From positions 1-23,928 of the forward strand of contig JBCNNW010000066.1 in assembly GCA_039594205.1 (NCBI GenBank): a stretch of DNA of 23,928 bases, read 5' to 3'. Position numbers and translations under genes: made by a program. Positions 15,201 to 22,561 of the stretch are shown one piece after another. This DNA is from Pseudescherichia sp039594205 (lineage in GTDB: Bacteria > Pseudomonadota > Gammaproteobacteria > Enterobacterales > Enterobacteriaceae). The notes beneath the pieces were generated by a model, which saw only the letters and a program-made list of their open reading frames with translations, did not search any database and was not told where the DNA came from. How positions within the stretch are numbered: position 1 is the stretch's first letter; the number at the start of each line of letters is the position of its first letter.

Positions 15201-16301
15201 TCAGGCAAATATCGTCATCAGATAGGCAGCAAATAGCGCCAGGTGCGCCGCACCGTTCAACACGTTGGTGCGCCCGGTGGAGAACGAAATCTGGCACAGC
15301 AGCAGCGCGGCCAGCATCACAATCATCTCCGGGCCACCGAGAGCAAACACCAGATCGTTGCCGGTCAGCCAGGCAATCAGCGTCACCACCGGCACCGTCA
15401 GGGAGATGGTCGCCAGCACCGAGCCGAAGAAGAGGTTCATCGCACGCTGAACCTGGTTATTCAGCACCGCCCGTAGCGCCCCCAACCCTTCAGGAGAGAG
15501 GATCAGCAGCGCCACGAGGAAGCCGGTAAAGGCCACTGGGGCATTCATCTCCGTCAGCAGCGCTTCCAGCGGGTTGGCGTTCATCTTCGTGACTGCAATC
15601 ACCGCCACCAGATGGATAATCAGCCATACCGCGTGCCAGAGGCTGCTGTGCGCCGACGGCTTGCCGTGGTGCGGATCGCTGTCGTCACCTTCATCCTCAT
15701 GCTCATAGACAAACAGGCTCTGGTGGGTTTTGGTCTGGATCAGCAGGAAGACACCGTACATTGCCGCTGAGATCAGCGCGACCAGCAGCGCCTGGCCGGT
15801 GGTGAAGTTGGCCCCCGGCAGCGCCATCGGGAAGACCAGCACAATCACCGCCAGCGGGAAAAGGGCGATCAGATACTGTTTGATACCGAACAGATTCATA
15901 TACTGGGTGGCAAATTTCTGCCCGCCCAGCAGCAGCGAGAAGCCAACCAGACCGCCGGTAACAATCATGATGATAGAGTAGAGCGTGTCACGCATCAGCG
16001 TCGGCGCAGCGTCGCCGGTCGCCATCAGGGCCGAGATAAGGCTCACTTCGAGGATAACCACGGAGAGGCTTAAGATCAGCGAGCCAAAAGGCTCTCCCAG
16101 TCGGTGTGCCAGCACGTCCGCATGGCGGACAACGCTGAAGGCGCTGCTGAGAATGCCCACTAACGCGAGCAGGTTAATTCCGATTACGGCTGGCAGCGAC
16201 TGGGTGGAACCCCAGAAGAACAGCACTGCCAGCGCCAGTACCGGGAAAATGAGCGTGGTCTCCTTATGGCGGGTTTTAACCGCCTCGTGCGTCGCTGTCA
16301 T
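15201..16301 (-). CDS. chaA: Sodium-potassium/proton (calcium/proton) antiporter ChaA
   Basis: ChaA is an inner-membrane cation/proton antiporter. In E. coli it exports Ca2+, Na+ and K+ at alkaline pH. The protein has 366 aa, the E. coli length, with about eleven hydrophobic helices. The CaCA-family alpha repeats are visible as GEPFGSLILSLSVVILEVSL (69-88) and SPEGLGALRAVLNNQVQRA with the helix after it. A cytoplasmic acidic/histidine loop lies at about 200-218 (EHEDEGDDSDPHHGKPSAH) and could bind cations. The start ATG 16301 has GGAG 7 nt upstream. It diverges from chaB across a 284-bp AT-rich region. Confidence 0.97.
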   Translation of the reverse strand: MTATHEAVKTRHKETTLIFPVLALAVLFFWGSTQSLPAVIGINLLALVGILSSAFSVVRHADVLAHRLGEPFGSLILSLSVVILEVSLISALMATGDAAPTLMRDTLYSIIMIVTGGLVGFSLLLGGQKFATQYMNLFGIKQYLIALFPLAVIVLVFPMALPGANFTTGQALLVALISAAMYGVFLLIQTKTHQSLFVYEHEDEGDDSDPHHGKPSAHSSLWHAVWLIIHLVAVIAVTKMNANPLEALLTEMNAPVAFTGFLVALLILSPEGLGALRAVLNNQVQRAMNLFFGSVLATISLTVPVVTLIAWLTGNDLVFALGGPEMIVMLAALLLCQISFSTGRTNVLNGAAHLALFAAYLMTIFA

Positions 16302-16455
16302 CGTAAATCTCCATATTGTGCGTTTGCAAATGAGTATAGTTAAGAATTTTCAGGAGATTACAATAGCAGAATGGCGGCCATATTAAGCCAATGTTTACCT
16401 TTTTTTACCGCGTTGCCACTCTTTTTGCCTATGACGCCCGGATTACAATACTTTG

Positions 16456-16483
16456 TTGAAAATTGGTTTAATAAACATATTAT
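16456..16483 (+). promoter_or_regulatory. Likely sigma-70 promoter of chaB
   Basis: TTGAAA (16456-16461, 5 of 6) and TATTAT (16478-16483, 5 of 6) are separated by 16 bp in the chaA–chaB gap. Transcription from about 16490 would give a leader of roughly 95 nt to chaB. The rest of this 284-bp region (16302-16585) is AT-rich, and I recognise no clear operator or chaA promoter in it. Confidence 0.55.
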
Positions 16484-16585
16484 TGCGCGACGGTATTCGC
16501 AGATTATCATTGCCGCTGGCGAGGCGTGACTTTGTCATCCACACTTAAGGTTTGTTAGCCAGTTTAGTCAATAAGGAGCTATCCC

Positions 16586-16816
16586 ATGCCCTATAAAGCG
16601 AAAGGCGATCTGCCTGACAACGTAAAAAACGTACTTCCCGCCCATGCGCAAGATATTTATAAAGAGGCGTTCAACAGCGCCTGGGATCAGTACAAAGATA
16701 AAGATGACCGACGCGGGGATGACAGCCGGGAGGAGACCGCGCATAAGGTCGCCTGGGCCGCAGTGAAGCATGAGTATGAGAAGGGCGACGATGATAAATG
16801 GCATAAAAAGAAATAA
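16586..16816 (+). CDS. chaB: Putative cation transport regulator ChaB
   Basis: ChaB is a 76-residue soluble, highly charged protein found with ChaA and ChaC. It was proposed to regulate cation transport, but its mechanism is not established. The sequence is nearly the same as E. coli ChaB: MPYK, LPAHAQDIYKEAFNSAWDQY in the helical core, REETAHKVAWAAVKHEYEKG, and a lysine-rich end. A good AAGGAG precedes ATG 16586. chaC follows on the same strand after 185 bp. Confidence 0.96.
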   Translation: MPYKAKGDLPDNVKNVLPAHAQDIYKEAFNSAWDQYKDKDDRRGDDSREETAHKVAWAAVKHEYEKGDDDKWHKKK

Positions 16817-17001
16817 GCCGCTGAAATAGCTGTTGTTACCACCTCAAGCCTCTTTTTAGGCTGCGGCTTTGCTGCTCTCCAGGCTTGCAAGCGGCCCGCG
16901 AATTGCATATCGTCTGCACAGGCTGCACTTTTATTCAGCAGCTAAATGCCCGGAAAGCAAGATAACGGTCGCATGGAAGCACGCAGTGGTGGAGGTAGAA
17001 G

Positions 17002-17697
17002 GTGTTAACACGCGACTTTTTAATACAGGCGGACTGCAAAACCGCCTTTGGTGATATTGAGGCGGCGCTGCTCTGGTCTGCGGAACAGCGCGCCGCGTCG
17101 CTGGCAGCCACCCTGGCCTGTCGGCCCGACAACGATCCGGTCTGGATCTTCGGCTACGGATCGCTGATGTGGAACCCGGCGCTGGAGTTTAATGAATCCT
17201 GCACCGGCACGCTGGTAGGCTGGCATCGTGCCTTCTGCCTGCGTCTTACCGCTGGTCGCGGCACGGCCTGCCAGCCTGGACGAATGCTTGCCCTGAAAGA
17301 GGGCGGACGCACCACCGGCGTCGCCTATCGCCTGCCCGATGAGACTCTGGAGCAGGAGCTGACCCTGCTGTGGAAGCGGGAGATGATCACTGGCTGCTAT
17401 CTGCCGACCTGGTGCAGGCTCGCCCTTGATGATGGTCGCACAGTGAACGCCCTGGTATTTATTATGGATCCACGCCATGCGCTCTATGAGTCAGATACGC
17501 GTGCTCAGGTCATTGCGCCGCTGATCGCGGCGGCCAGCGGCCCGCTGGGCACTAACGCACAGTATCTCTTCTCGCTGGAGCAGGAGCTGATCAAACTCGG
17601 CATGCACGACGACTGCCTGAACGATCTGGTTGGCAAGGTACGGGGACTGATAGCTGGGGAAAAACCGGGGCCGTCTCTGCAGCCCGGTTTCGCCTGA
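17002..17697 (+). CDS. chaC: Glutathione-specific gamma-glutamylcyclotransferase ChaC
   Basis: ChaC cleaves glutathione to 5-oxoproline and cysteinyl-glycine in the cytoplasm. The 231-residue protein carries the family signature VWIFGYGSLMWNP (47-59), and GVAYRLPDE supplies a Glu (114) at the likely catalytic position. TGCYLPTWC and SDTRAQVIAPLIAAASGPLG follow E. coli ChaC closely. GTG 17002 has GGAGGT 5 nt upstream and gives the same N-terminus type as E. coli (MITRDFL there, MLTRDFL here). The stop lies 7 bp from the end of the convergent DUF1883-like gene, with no terminator between them. Confidence 0.96.
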   Translation: MLTRDFLIQADCKTAFGDIEAALLWSAEQRAASLAATLACRPDNDPVWIFGYGSLMWNPALEFNESCTGTLVGWHRAFCLRLTAGRGTACQPGRMLALKEGGRTTGVAYRLPDETLEQELTLLWKREMITGCYLPTWCRLALDDGRTVNALVFIMDPRHALYESDTRAQVIAPLIAAASGPLGTNAQYLFSLEQELIKLGMHDDCLNDLVGKVRGLIAGEKPGPSLQPGFA

Positions 17698-17704
17698 GAA
17701 GAGG

Positions 17705-17971
17705 TCAGGCAGCCACGTAGCTAATAGAGTGCTCCAGCGACTGACTGTGGCTGTCGATCAATACGTTCCAGGTCCCGCTGTAGGGCACGGTCAGGTACGC
17801 ACTATTACGATCCTGTACGCTCAGAATATCAGTTTGGGCGTTCGCCGTGTGGCTCCTCGCACTCATCAAATGGATATGACAGCGCTCTGAGCAGCGAACC
17901 ACAACCGTATCCCCACCAAACAACGTCAAACTTGCTTTCACCAGCGCCATTCTCTTTACCCCGTTAATCAT
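17705..17971 (-). CDS. Small DUF1883-like protein
   Basis: This is a predicted soluble protein of 88 aa with no signal peptide or membrane segment. The pattern SLTLFGGDTVVVRCSERCHI near the start and VPYSGTWNVLID near the end resembles DUF1883 (LxxGDxVxVxC … VPHSGxWxVxxD), a small beta-rich family of unknown function. That assignment is by eye. ATG 17971 is chosen because GGGAG lies 9 nt upstream. ATG 17950 (MALVKASL) is an alternative giving 81 aa with a weaker AAAGAG site. The frame also extends to 18034. An exact CRP palindrome lies 30 bp upstream. The gene is absent between chaC and ychN in E. coli K-12. Confidence 0.7.
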   Translation of the reverse strand: MINGVKRMALVKASLTLFGGDTVVVRCSERCHIHLMSARSHTANAQTDILSVQDRNSAYLTVPYSGTWNVLIDSHSQSLEHSISYVAA

Positions 17972-18001
17972 GATTAAGCGCTCCCTGCTGGATAATCCTC
18001 G

Positions 18002-18017
18002 TGTGATTTTGTTCACA
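18002..18017. promoter_or_regulatory. Perfect CRP-type palindrome upstream of the DUF1883-like gene
   Basis: TGTGA-TTTTGT-TCACA matches the CRP core consensus TGTGAN6TCACA at all ten positions, with GTGTGA/TCACAC arms extending to six. It lies between the chemoreceptor and the DUF1883-like gene, 30 bp upstream of the latter's ATG 17971. I could not find a promoter that puts the site at -41.5 or -61.5, so activation or repression is undecided. Confidence 0.7.
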
Positions 18018-18122
18018 CTCGCTCCCTGCATCACACCAAACGGGTAGGGTAACGATGCTGATTTTGATCAAAAAATGGCGTAACGATTAAACAAAAGTGA
18101 CATTATGCGTTAAAGCGCTGTT

Positions 18123-18154
18123 CCGGCGCGCTAAATTATCCTTAAACGCGCCGG
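18123..18154. repeat. Perfect 8-bp GC inverted repeat with AT-rich loop
   Basis: CCGGCGCG (18123-18130) and CGCGCCGG (18147-18154) are exact reverse complements around a 16-nt AT-rich loop. The repeat lies just beyond the chemoreceptor stop codon (18162). It could fold as a transcript-end hairpin, but no T-run follows on the minus strand, so it is not called a rho-independent terminator. Confidence 0.6.
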
Positions 18155-18161
18155 GAGGGGA

Positions 18162-19946
18162 TTAAATGCGGAAATGACCTGCAGTTTCCGCCAGCTCGCC
18201 CGCCTGCGACTGAAGCGCCCCGGCGGCAGCGGCGGACTGCACCACCAGCTCGGCATTCTGCTGTACCATGCGATCGAGATCGATTACCGCGTGGTTGATC
18301 TCCTGAATGCCTTTCATCTGCTCGCTGGTGGCGACGGTGATCTCACGCATTATTACCGAGACACTGTCGATGCTGGAGACGATGTCGGTCATGCTCTCGC
18401 CAGCAAGGCGGACGTAGCGCGACCCGGTGGCCACGCTCTCGGTAGTGGACTCGATCAGCGTTTTGATCTCCTTCGCGGCCTGGGCGCTGCGGCTGGCCAG
18501 GGTGCGAACCTCGCCCGCGACCACCGCAAAGCCGCGTCCTTGCTCACCGGCACGAGCGGCCTCCACGGCGGCATTGAGCGCCAGAATGTTGGTCTGGAAC
18601 GCAATCCCGTCAATGACGCTGGTGATATCGCCGATTTTGGCCGACGCCTCTTCGATGGCCTGCATGGTCGAGATGGCCTGCGATACTACGCTGCCGCCGC
18701 GCGATGCCGCTTCAGAGGCGGTATGCGCCTGGCTGTTCGCCTGGGCTGCAGAGTCGGTTGACTGGGCCACCGACGCCGTGATCTGCTCCACTGCGCTGGC
18801 AGTTTCCCGCAGGCTGGAGGCCGCCTGCTCGGTACGACCGGAGAGATCCTGGTTACCGGCGGCAATCTCCTGCGCGGCATGCTGCACTGAGGTGCTGGAG
18901 TCCCGCAGCTTCACCATCACCACCGCCAGCTTGTCGCTGAAGATGTTAAAGGCGTGGGCAATCTGCGCCACCTCGTCATTGCCGCTCTCCGGCAGACGCT
19001 GGGAGAGATCGTCCGTGCCGTTGCCAATGGCGTGCATCGCATCGCGAATCACCACCAGGCGTTTCAGCATGGTAGTGACCAGCCACAGCATCACCACCAC
19101 ACCAGTCAGTACCAGCACGATCAGGGACAGGGCGGAGGCCTTCAGCAGGGCGCGCATGCCGCTGGTAGCATCGTTGGTATCCAGGGCCACAACCAGCAGC
19201 CAGCTGGTCCCTTTAACTGGCTTCGCTATCAGCGCCTTCTGCGCGCCATCAATGAGACCTGTCGCGGGGCTGCCCGCCTGCAACTCGCTAAAATTCGCTC
19301 CGGAGATCGCCTCGCCGAACGGCTTCAGGGTCAGATCGGCATTGCTGGCGGCAATCACCGTTCCGTCGCTGTTGATTAACATGCCGCTGCTCTGCGGCGT
19401 GGGCTGAATAGTGCGCACGTTAGCCACCACGCTGTCCATCGCCACGTCGCCTGCCACCACCGCGCTCAGCGTGCCGTTCTCCTTCACCGGTATGGCAAAG
19501 GTCACGACCAGCTTGCCAGAGGCGGCATCAACATAGGGTGCGGTAACAATTGGCGCGTCGGCCTTCACCGCCTGCTGATACCAGGGACGAATGGTCGGAT
19601 CGTAGTCGGCCGGGATGCCGTTGGAGTCGGAGAACTTTGCCGTTTTGCTGGCGTAGCCGGCATAGACATTGATAAAGCCGCCAGCCTGAGCAATCTGGGC
19701 AAAAGCGGGAACCGGATCCGCCGTTAGCGCAGCGCCCTGCAGCGAGGCGATCATCGTCATCTTGCTGTTTACCCAGTCGGCGATGGCGCCGCTGTGGCTG
19801 ATGCTGGTGCTGGCGAGAATATCCCCTTGAGCCTGCTGGTTATCCTGGCGTGTAACCTGGTAGTTGATCACGGTGTTGAACAGTAAAGCGATAGCCAGAC
19901 AGCCTGCGGCGGCTGCGGTAATACGTGCGCGTATAGTCCTGAACAT
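18162..19946 (-). CDS. Methyl-accepting chemotaxis protein with dCache amino-acid sensor
   Basis: This 594-residue inner-membrane chemoreceptor signals to CheA/CheW. TM1 is at about 9-29, a periplasmic dCache_1 sensor at about 35-265, TM2 at about 270-292, and HAMP at about 293-346. A long coiled coil follows with the signalling tip IDGIAFQTNILALNAAVEAA (446-465). The sensor carries Y115, R120, W122, Y123, Y138, D140 and D167. As I recall it, this matches residue for residue and in spacing the universal amino-acid motif of PctA-type receptors (Y121, R126, W128, Y129, Y144, D146, D173), so an amino-acid ligand is likely. There is no NWETF-type CheR/CheB tether at the C-terminus (ends AGHFRI). 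A sigma-28-type promoter precedes it. E. coli K-12 has no receptor at this locus. Confidence 0.96.
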   Translation of the reverse strand: MFRTIRARITAAAAGCLAIALLFNTVINYQVTRQDNQQAQGDILASTSISHSGAIADWVNSKMTMIASLQGAALTADPVPAFAQIAQAGGFINVYAGYASKTAKFSDSNGIPADYDPTIRPWYQQAVKADAPIVTAPYVDAASGKLVVTFAIPVKENGTLSAVVAGDVAMDSVVANVRTIQPTPQSSGMLINSDGTVIAASNADLTLKPFGEAISGANFSELQAGSPATGLIDGAQKALIAKPVKGTSWLLVVALDTNDATSGMRALLKASALSLIVLVLTGVVVMLWLVTTMLKRLVVIRDAMHAIGNGTDDLSQRLPESGNDEVAQIAHAFNIFSDKLAVVMVKLRDSSTSVQHAAQEIAAGNQDLSGRTEQAASSLRETASAVEQITASVAQSTDSAAQANSQAHTASEAASRGGSVVSQAISTMQAIEEASAKIGDITSVIDGIAFQTNILALNAAVEAARAGEQGRGFAVVAGEVRTLASRSAQAAKEIKTLIESTTESVATGSRYVRLAGESMTDIVSSIDSVSVIMREITVATSEQMKGIQEINHAVIDLDRMVQQNAELVVQSAAAAGALQSQAGELAETAGHFRI

Positions 19947-19977
19947 AATTGTTATACCTGCTGTGTTGTTTAAAAGC

Positions 19978-20005
19978 CTATCGGCAACGCAGCAGGTAAA
20001 CTTGA
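19978..20005 (-). promoter_or_regulatory. Flagellar sigma-28 (FliA) promoter of the chemoreceptor
   Basis: On the minus strand TCAAGTTT (20005-19998, 7 of 8 to TAAAGTTT) is followed after 12 bp by GCCGATAG (19985-19978, 7 of 8 to GCCGATAA). The usual spacer is 11 bp, so it is one base long. The transcript would start near 19970, about 24 nt before the ATG at 19946, whose ribosome site is AGGT. Confidence 0.65.
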
Positions 20006-20052
20006 TGTCCGGTGCGGAACTATAAGAAAAATATATTTTAGTTAAGGTATTA

Positions 20053-20406
20053 TTAGAAAGTTAACACTTTGTCTGCCGTCAGGGTCCACTTCGCCAGCTC
20101 GACAAGCGTACCAATTTCAACGCCATCGATAAGCGGTAGCTCAGTGATGCCCCGTCCATCGGTGCAGGTTTTACATAGCCTTACCGCCACGTTCTGTGCC
20201 GTCAGGATCTCCAGCATCTGCTGAATATTGTAGCCCTCGGCAGGCTTCTGACCGCGCAGCCCGGCGGTGACCGCATCCGACATCAAAAACAGACGCAGAT
20301 CCAGCTCCTCCGCCTGCTCGCGCAGGGCAATCGCCAGACGCAGGCTGTTAAACAGGGACTCGCTGCCGTAGGCCGCGCCGTTGGCGATAATCACAATCTT
20401 TTGCAT
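20053..20406 (-). CDS. ychN: DsrE/F-family protein YchN
   Basis: YchN is a small cytoplasmic DsrE-like protein of 117 aa. The E. coli protein forms a homohexamer and is presumed to act in sulfur or redox chemistry, but its function is not established. The sequence follows E. coli YchN almost throughout: QKIVIIANGAAYGSESLFNS at the start, LFLMSDAVTAGLRGQKP in the middle, and a CKTC pair (Cys78 and Cys81) at the presumed active site. AAGGAA lies about 8 nt before ATG 20406. It is only 18 bp downstream of the PEBP-family gene on the same strand, so the two are probably co-transcribed. Confidence 0.95.
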   Translation of the reverse strand: MQKIVIIANGAAYGSESLFNSLRLAIALREQAEELDLRLFLMSDAVTAGLRGQKPAEGYNIQQMLEILTAQNVAVRLCKTCTDGRGITELPLIDGVEIGTLVELAKWTLTADKVLTF

Positions 20407-20424
20407 TTTTTTTCCTTATCAACG

Positions 20425-20985
20425 CTACTGCCCGAAGCGGCCAATCAGGCCGGTCGCGGCCAGCGCTTTACCTTTGAGCTTCTCCAGCAGCGCTTCACGG
20501 GTCAGCCCTGCGGGAAGATCCGGTGCCTGACTGGTCGCGATGAGGGTAAAGGTATAGTGGTGCGCGCCACTGCCCGACGGTGGGCAGGGACCATGCCAGC
20601 GATCGGAGCCGGGGCTATTTTTGCCACCGGTAAACATCTTGCCATCGCGTAGGGCGTTGGCCGGAAAACCGGTAGTGGATGGGGCAATATTGTACGCTAC
20701 CAGATGCGTGACGCCGAGGCCTTTTGCCCCCTCAGGATCGTGAACGATAAGGGCAAAGCTTTTCGTCTCTTTCGGCGGGTTGCTCCAGATCAGCGCCGGG
20801 GAGTGGTTTTCACCGGTACAGTTCGGGTTATCCCTGGCGTTACCGGCAAATTTTTTATCCAGCAGGGCGTTGTCGGGAAACGCCGGGGATTGCAGGATAA
20901 ACAGCTCACCCGCCTGCGCTGCCGCGCCGTAAAACATCAGTGAACTCCATAAAGCCCATTTTAGCGTTTTACTGATAGTGCTCAT
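20425..20985 (-). CDS. Periplasmic YbhB/YbcL-type PEBP-family protein
   Basis: This 186-residue protein belongs to the phosphatidylethanolamine-binding / Raf-kinase-inhibitor-like family. A signal peptide ends at AAAQA (cleavage after residue 25), so the mature protein is periplasmic like YbcL. The ligand-pocket motifs are present: SPALIWSNPPKETKSFALIV followed by HDPEG (82-86), and GPCPPSGSGAHHYTFTLIAT (132-151), the bacterial form of GxHRYxF. Cys56 and Cys134 may form a disulfide. AAGG lies about 8 nt before ATG 20985. It diverges from ychO and runs into ychN after 18 bp. The molecular function of bacterial members is unclear. The gene is not at this locus in E. coli K-12. Confidence 0.92.
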   Translation of the reverse strand: MSTISKTLKWALWSSLMFYGAAAQAGELFILQSPAFPDNALLDKKFAGNARDNPNCTGENHSPALIWSNPPKETKSFALIVHDPEGAKGLGVTHLVAYNIAPSTTGFPANALRDGKMFTGGKNSPGSDRWHGPCPPSGSGAHHYTFTLIATSQAPDLPAGLTREALLEKLKGKALAATGLIGRFGQ

Positions 20986-21115
20986 TCGACATACCTTGCA
21001 ATAAATAGACGTATTAAGAGATAAATTAACTGTAGACCTGACGAGACGGGAGCCGTTAAGGTTTTTCCTGAAATTTTGCTCAAAACTGAAAAGCAGCGAA
21101 AAAATCGATAAAATA

Positions 21116-22561
21116 GTGCGTTACCCTTTGTCCAGACCGGAGACGCTACCGCTGAACTTTCGCCCTGACTCGCTGTTGAAATTCCCGTTTCTTTTACTCT
21201 TGCTGTTGGCAGGAGGCATAGGCGATGCCCGCGCTATCTCTCAGCCGCCGCCTCATAACCCCTTTGATAACGACAGCCTGCCGGATCTGGGGCTGACCGC
21301 CACCGGGGATGCCCGCGTTAAGAGCGTGGCCGAGATGGCAAAAGCGTTCGGTGAAGCCAGCCAGACCGATAACGGCCTTACCGCCGGGCAGCAGGCGCGG
21401 CAGTTCGCCTTTGGGCAGATCCGTGATGCCGTCAGCGAAGATGTTAACGAGCAGCTGGAGTCGTGGCTCTCGCCCTGGGGGAACGCCAGCGTTAACGTAT
21501 TAGTGAACGATGAAGGGCGCTTTACCGGCAGCCAGGGCAGCTGGTTTATTCCGTGGCAGGATAACAACCGCTATCTGAGCTGGAGCCAGCTGGGGCTTAC
21601 CCAGCAGGATCAGGGCCTGGTGAGCAATGCCGGTATCGGCCAGCGCTGGGTCGCCGGGCACTGGCTGCTGGGCTATAACACCTTCTACGACAATCTGCTG
21701 GATGAGAATCTGCAGCGGGCCGGGCTGGGCGCTGAGGCCTGGGGCGAGTATCTCCGCCTTTCCGCTAACTACTACCAGCCGCTCTCGGGCTGGGACTACT
21801 CCGGCGCAGCGGTTCAGCAGCGGATGGCGCGGGGCTATGATGTTACCGCCCAGGCACGTCTGCCGTTCTATGAACATATCAATACCAGCCTGCGGCTTGA
21901 GCAGTACTTTGGCGATAATGTCGATCTCTTCGACTCCGGCTCGGGCTACCACAATCCCGTGGCGGTCAACGTGGGGGTCAACTATACCCCCGTGCCGCTG
22001 GTGACGGTTACCGCCCAGCATAAGCAGGGGGAGAGCGGAGAGAGCCAGAATAATCTCGGTCTTAATCTGAACTACCGTTTCGGCGTGCCGCTGAAAAAAC
22101 AGCTTACCGCCAGCGAAGTGGCTGAGAGCCGCTCCCTGCGGGGTAGCCGCTATGACAGCCCGGCGCGCAATAACCTGCCGGTGATAGAGTATCGCCAGCG
22201 TAAGACCCTGTCGGTCTTTCTGGCTACGCCGCCGTGGGATCTCAAGCCGGGTGAAACGGTACAGATGGTGGTTCAGGTGCGCAGTCGCTACGGCATCCGA
22301 TCTATTAACTGGCAGGGTGACACCCAGGCACTAAGCCTGACGCCGCCGGTTAATGCCAATAGCAGCGAAGGCTGGAGCATTATTATGCCCGCCTGGGACA
22401 GCCAGGAGGGGGCCACCAATACGTGGCGTCTGTCAGTCACGGTAGAGGATGAACAGGGGCAGCGCGTCTCCTCCAATGAGATTGCGCTCACGCTGGCTGA
22501 GCCGCTGGTAAGTGAGCAGAACACCGCTCCGCGCTGGCCGCCGCTGCCGGAAGCGAATTAG
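21116..22561 (+). CDS. ychO: Inverse-autotransporter / invasin-like protein YchO
   Basis: YchO (YchP) is an intimin/invasin-type outer-membrane protein. After a hydrophobic signal region (about 22-40, ending DARA), residues ~90-330 form the 12-stranded inverse-autotransporter barrel (GQRWVAGHWLLGYNTFYDNL, YGFGVPL-type end NLNLNYRFGVPLKKQ). One immunoglobulin-like domain covers about 360-470 (TLSVFLATPPWDLKPGETVQ). Without a long passenger it resembles E. coli YchO, whose role is uncertain. GTG 21116 gives 481 aa but has no Shine-Dalgarno sequence. TTG 21128 or 21176, or CTG 21152 (GGAG 9 nt upstream), are other candidates. It ends tail-to-tail with narL, overlapping by 4 bp. Confidence 0.93.
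   Translation: MRYPLSRPETLPLNFRPDSLLKFPFLLLLLLAGGIGDARAISQPPPHNPFDNDSLPDLGLTATGDARVKSVAEMAKAFGEASQTDNGLTAGQQARQFAFGQIRDAVSEDVNEQLESWLSPWGNASVNVLVNDEGRFTGSQGSWFIPWQDNNRYLSWSQLGLTQQDQGLVSNAGIGQRWVAGHWLLGYNTFYDNLLDENLQRAGLGAEAWGEYLRLSANYYQPLSGWDYSGAAVQQRMARGYDVTAQARLPFYEHINTSLRLEQYFGDNVDLFDSGSGYHNPVAVNVGVNYTPVPLVTVTAQHKQGESGESQNNLGLNLNYRFGVPLKKQLTASEVAESRSLRGSRYDSPARNNLPVIEYRQRKTLSVFLATPPWDLKPGETVQMVVQVRSRYGIRSINWQGDTQALSLTPPVNANSSEGWSIIMPAWDSQEGATNTWRLSVTVEDEQGQRVSSNEIALTLAEPLVSEQNTAPRWPPLPEAN

Noticed and set aside
16833..16870. Hairpin AAGCCT-CTTTTT-AGGCT in the chaB–chaC gap as a terminator
   Set aside because: No T-run follows the stem, so termination is not supported. It may be incidental.
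18062..18073. TTTTGATCAAAA palindrome as an FNR site
   Set aside because: FNR needs TTGAT-N4-ATCAA; here the half-sites abut with no 4-nt spacer, so it is only a 12-bp AT-rich palindrome.
18427..19407. 326-codon frame antisense to the chemoreceptor
   Set aside because: Low-complexity Ser/Ala-rich translation is typical of a shadow of the helical MCP repeat structure; there is no start signal or family match.
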